Source: Bryopsis sp. KO-2023 (Eukaryota; Chlorophyta; Ulvophyceae; Bryopsidales; Bryopsidaceae). From it: a DNA stretch of 64,000 nt. Location: assembly GCA_030272585.1 (NCBI GenBank), contig BSYQ01000012.1:1302001-1366000 (forward strand), in the 5' to 3' direction. The notes below the pieces were generated by a model that was given only the letters and a program-made list of their open reading frames with translations, was not told the origin of the DNA and searched no databases. Positions 61,628-64,000 of the stretch are shown here, in pieces; within the stretch, counting starts at the first letter, position 1, and every line of letters begins with the position of its first letter. The position numbers were made by a program, and so were the translations under genes.

Positions 61628-62466
61628 TTAGGCATTATTAACCGAAGCCACATCTTCGGCCTCGGCCGAACGAGTGAGATACATTTTTGTATATTCACTT
61701 ACCAACTCCATTGATTTTTTTCCTCTTGTTAATCGTAACTTTTTTTTTGAACACAAAGGGCACGGGTGAGGTAATCCCCCGCCAATTGTTGTTGAAAAAA
61801 CGACGTCTTCACTCTCCGGCCACGTCTTGTGTTCCCGATAATATTCTATTGCTTTTTTCAACACCCACAACCCAATTGTGTGTTCAACACAAATTCTGTG
61901 TCCTCGCTCGCAAACTTTTCGGCATTCCGTTTTTGTGCATGAAAAACATTTTGGCAATCGAAGTGGTACCACCGCATTTTCCTTCGGTTTAACGCCTATA
62001 TTTATAGGCGTTAGGCCCCTCGTCCCTATTTCACCACTCCCGACTTTCCCGAAAGACGGACACCTCAACTCTCTTATTTCTTTTTCTAGTTCTCTGATTT
62101 TTTTTCCTTGCTCACCAAGAAGATCTTGTAGTCGTTTTCTATCTAAATCGGCCATTAATCGACCGTGACGTTCCGATTTCAAATCTAGTTTTAAACGAGT
62201 GCAATCTTCGCCTATCACATGAAGTTGTCTTCTCATCTCTTCCTCCCTATGCATCGCATCGTTCAAACATTGTTGGAGTGCTCCCCGAGAATCTATAGAA
62301 CATGAACATGAAAGTATCACCCTCAAGGAATCGAACCCTGGATCTCGCCGACCAAAGGATAACAGCTTAACCACTCGACACAAACAACCACGGGAAAGAT
62401 ACCTTCCTCGCTCTCTTCATGTGAGACTTGTCTCAAGGACTCTCCCGAATCGACGCTCGAAGGCAT
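61628..62466 (-). CDS. Coiled-coil protein with RING-like zinc finger
   Basis: Two exons, 62403-62466 and 61628-62292, join in phase 1 (G|AT) to 242 residues. ATG at 62466 opens MPSSVDSGESLRQVSHEES. Residues about 25-95 are charged heptad-like helix (coiled coil: QDLLGEQGKKIRELEKEIRE). A Pro/Gly linker leads to a Cys/His cluster: CFSC, then C-x3-C..., CERGHRICVEH, and about 50 residues later HPCPLC. This spacing resembles a variant RING finger (C-x2-C, C-x3-H-x2-C-x2-H, C-x2-C), which would suggest a ubiquitin ligase-type or scaffold role; that is inference. The C-terminus is basic and ends at TAA. The 110-nt intron holds a tRNA-like sequence. No paralogue or named family was recognised. Confidence 0.65.
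61994..62015. repeat. 22-bp palindrome inside the RING-like gene
   Basis: AACGCCTATA and its complement flank a TT centre, coding part of the linker (LTPINIGV) of the coiled-coil/RING-like protein. It may be a stem in the mRNA or a relic of a small insertion. Confidence 0.75.
62315..62390 (-). other. tRNA-like sequence within an intron
   Basis: A perfect pol III B-box GGTTCGATTCC (62328-62338) and an A-box-like TCGAGTGGTTAAGC (62365-62378) lie at normal tRNA spacing. The T arm folds (CAGGG/CCTTG). The acceptor and anticodon arms do not pair properly, so it is not a functional tRNA by eye. It occupies most of the 110-nt intron 62293-62402. A tRNA pseudogene or the head of a tRNA-derived SINE are the likely explanations. 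Confidence 0.65.
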
Positions 62467-62594
62467 TTTTTTTTTTTCCTTTCTGTTTTTTTTTCCGTGT
62501 GTTTACAGGTCTTTTGTGTGTGCTAGGCTTGCAGAGGGACTTGGAGGGAGCTGATTGTGATTCGCTTATAAGGTGTTCGAAAGGTGATGGGCGG

Positions 62595-63065
62595 CGGTGG
62601 GTGAGTGCCGCTGGCGCTCGTTTGGCCACGAACGCTAGTGAACTTCGTAGTTGTGGTGAGTGCCACTGGCGCTCGTTTCAAACGAGTCGTTTGGCCACAA
62701 ACGCCAGTGAACTTCGTGGCTGTGGTGAGTGCCACTGGAGCTCGTTTGACGAACGCCAGTGAACTTCGTGATTGTGGTGAGTGCCACTGGCGCTCGTTTG
62801 GCCACGAACGCCAGTGAACAAAAACGTCATGGCGAGGTCAAGAGGGAGTGAGGGGAAGCCAATTGTGAATGTGTAGAGATGGTGGTGGTGGTGGTGCCAC
62901 TGGCACTTGTTTGGCCACAAAAACCAGTGAACTATAACGTCATGGCGAGGTCAAGAGGGAGTGAGAGGAAGCGATTGTGAATGGCTTTTTAGGCGTTGTA
63001 AAGGTGGTGGCTGTGGTGAGTGCCACTGGCACTTGTTTGGCCACGAACACCAGTGATCTATAACG
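62595..63065. repeat. Array of about six hairpin units
   Basis: Units of roughly 55-130 bp each contain GTGCCACTGGCGCTCGTTTG...GAACGCCAGTGAAC, that is CACTGGCG facing CGCCAGTG. Some units are extended by AACGTCATGGCGAGGTCAAG. Spacing is irregular, unlike a clean satellite. No CRISPR-like regular spacers. Confidence 0.8.
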
Positions 63066-63309
63066 TCATGGCGAGGTAGCAGATCGTGATAAGCTTGTAT
63101 GGCAGTGAAGGTGATTACGGGATAGGGTGGGTGGCAGTGGTGGTGTTGGTGAAACGAATTGTTGGTGAAACGAAGGCCGCAACAAGCCCCACTTCAGAAA
63201 AAACCTGTACAAAAACGGGATACCTGGCCAGGTATATCCAGGTATATCCATGGGTGATTCTTGGTGATACTCAACAACCCTCCAAATCAGGCTGCTGCAC
63301 CAGCCATGG

Positions 63310-63445
63310 TCTCACCAGTAAAAGCTGAAACTCTGTTGCATCGGGCCACCACCATCACAGTGGCTCTTTTTTCATCAAAACTGTCTGGATCCAGCTGCTT
63401 CTTGACCTTTGCTTCAGGTGCCGAGAAAATGCAGATCCTTTTTGC
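63310..63445 (-). other. Possible exon, unknown protein
   Basis: After an AG acceptor near 63450 the minus strand reads KRICIFSAPEAKVKKQLDPDSF... and reaches SAFT before a GTGAGA donor. Splice context and lack of stops support an exon, but no family was recognised. Confidence 0.3.
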
Positions 63446-63648
63446 CCCTATTACTAAGAAAAATATTTGCATTGAATGCATCAATGCTCTTTGTATGCAA
63501 AACCAATTCACATACTTAAAGCCAAAGCCCCATAAATACTCGAAATCTTCTTTCCCTGCTTCTCTCTCCTCGATTTTTGATCGCTTCTTCTGGACCTCCT
63601 ATCAAACCCATCTTTCCTCCTAGGGTGCTGACAACTTGTTCACCATGG

Positions 63649-63694
63649 ATCCAATCGATTTCAGCTCCATGGTGAATCGAGCTCGGCCTACAGG
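63649..63694 (+). other. Possible first exon at window edge
   Basis: ACCATGG start context, then MDPIDFSSMVNRARPT and a CAG|GTGAAT donor. The gene would continue beyond this region; no confirming second exon is visible before 64000. Confidence 0.3.
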
Positions 63695-64000
63695 TGAATT
63701 TCCCCAACGTAACACGATCCCATCGTCTTGCCACAGCTTGCTCTCAATGCCATTCAAACCAGATTTATCGCTGTAGAGTTTGATGCCCTTGGCTTCCATA
63801 TCTGGTCAAAATAATGGACACGACAAGCTTTAGTGATCAGCCCTCCACCACCATTTTCACAATAAACAAACTAATTGGCACCAATTTCCAACATGGATGG
63901 GCTGACTGTATCGGGCTTTCGAAAGTGATAAATTTAGAAAGAGAAAAGGTTCTACGCACCAGACAGCAAATCAACATCAAATCAACATCCTCGAGCAAAG

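Noticed and set aside
62315-62390. Functional tRNA gene
   Set aside because: The acceptor and anticodon stems do not pair; only internal promoter boxes and the T arm look right.
62595-63065. CRISPR array
   Set aside because: Irregular unit lengths, no uniform unique spacers, eukaryotic context and no cas genes.

Overview
This is nuclear DNA of a photosynthetic eukaryote. It has split genes with GT-AG introns, an intronless eukaryotic tRNA-Ile(UAU), several eukaryotic transposon classes, a plant/green-alga type telomere word (TTTAGGG), and a DEG1-type thylakoid-lumen protease with an N-terminal targeting region and an A-x-A processing site. The precise taxon cannot be fixed; a green-lineage or secondary-plastid alga fits best.

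About 1-24.9 kb is transposon territory with no convincing host gene. It starts with a multi-exon Crypton tyrosine-recombinase gene followed on the same strand by an OTU cysteine-protease segment. Then come hAT and PIF/Harbinger transposase remnants, a small gag-bearing LTR fossil, two 232-bp hAT-type MITEs in opposite orientation (8-bp target duplications), and five copies of a striking foldback family (299-433 bp). Those copies are built almost entirely from the word CTGTGCA and its complement, and four of them are flanked by 9-bp target duplications.

About 24.9-46 kb is gene-bearing, very rich in homopolymer tracts, and lacks the foldback family. It holds a SEC13-like WD40 remnant (-), a foldback element carrying telomere repeats, RPA2 (RPA32, -), DEG1 (+, head-to-head with RPA2 across about 355 bp), an unidentified three-exon set (-), a two-exon TauD/TfdA-family dioxygenase (+), and tRNA-Ile(UAU) (-).

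About 46-57 kb is a nest of insertions. A 673-bp inverted repeat without indels (46566-47238 / 56065-56737) encloses an ankyrin-like exon, a 654-bp foldback, and a 5.7-kb LTR retrotransposon on the minus strand (330-bp LTRs that look identical, 5-bp target duplication TAGGG).

About 57.7-64 kb holds exons of an LRR-like protein that run in compatible splice phase into a two-exon fragment of an ABCC (MRP) transporter. It also has a 48-bp minisatellite, a two-exon coiled-coil/RING-like gene (-) whose short intron is largely a tRNA-like sequence, an array of hairpin repeats, and a possible first exon near the right edge.

RPA2 serves DNA replication and repair and DEG1 serves photosystem quality control; no functional operon-like logic links the genes. 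Coding calls rest on reading frames, splice phase and recognised motifs; no database search was run.
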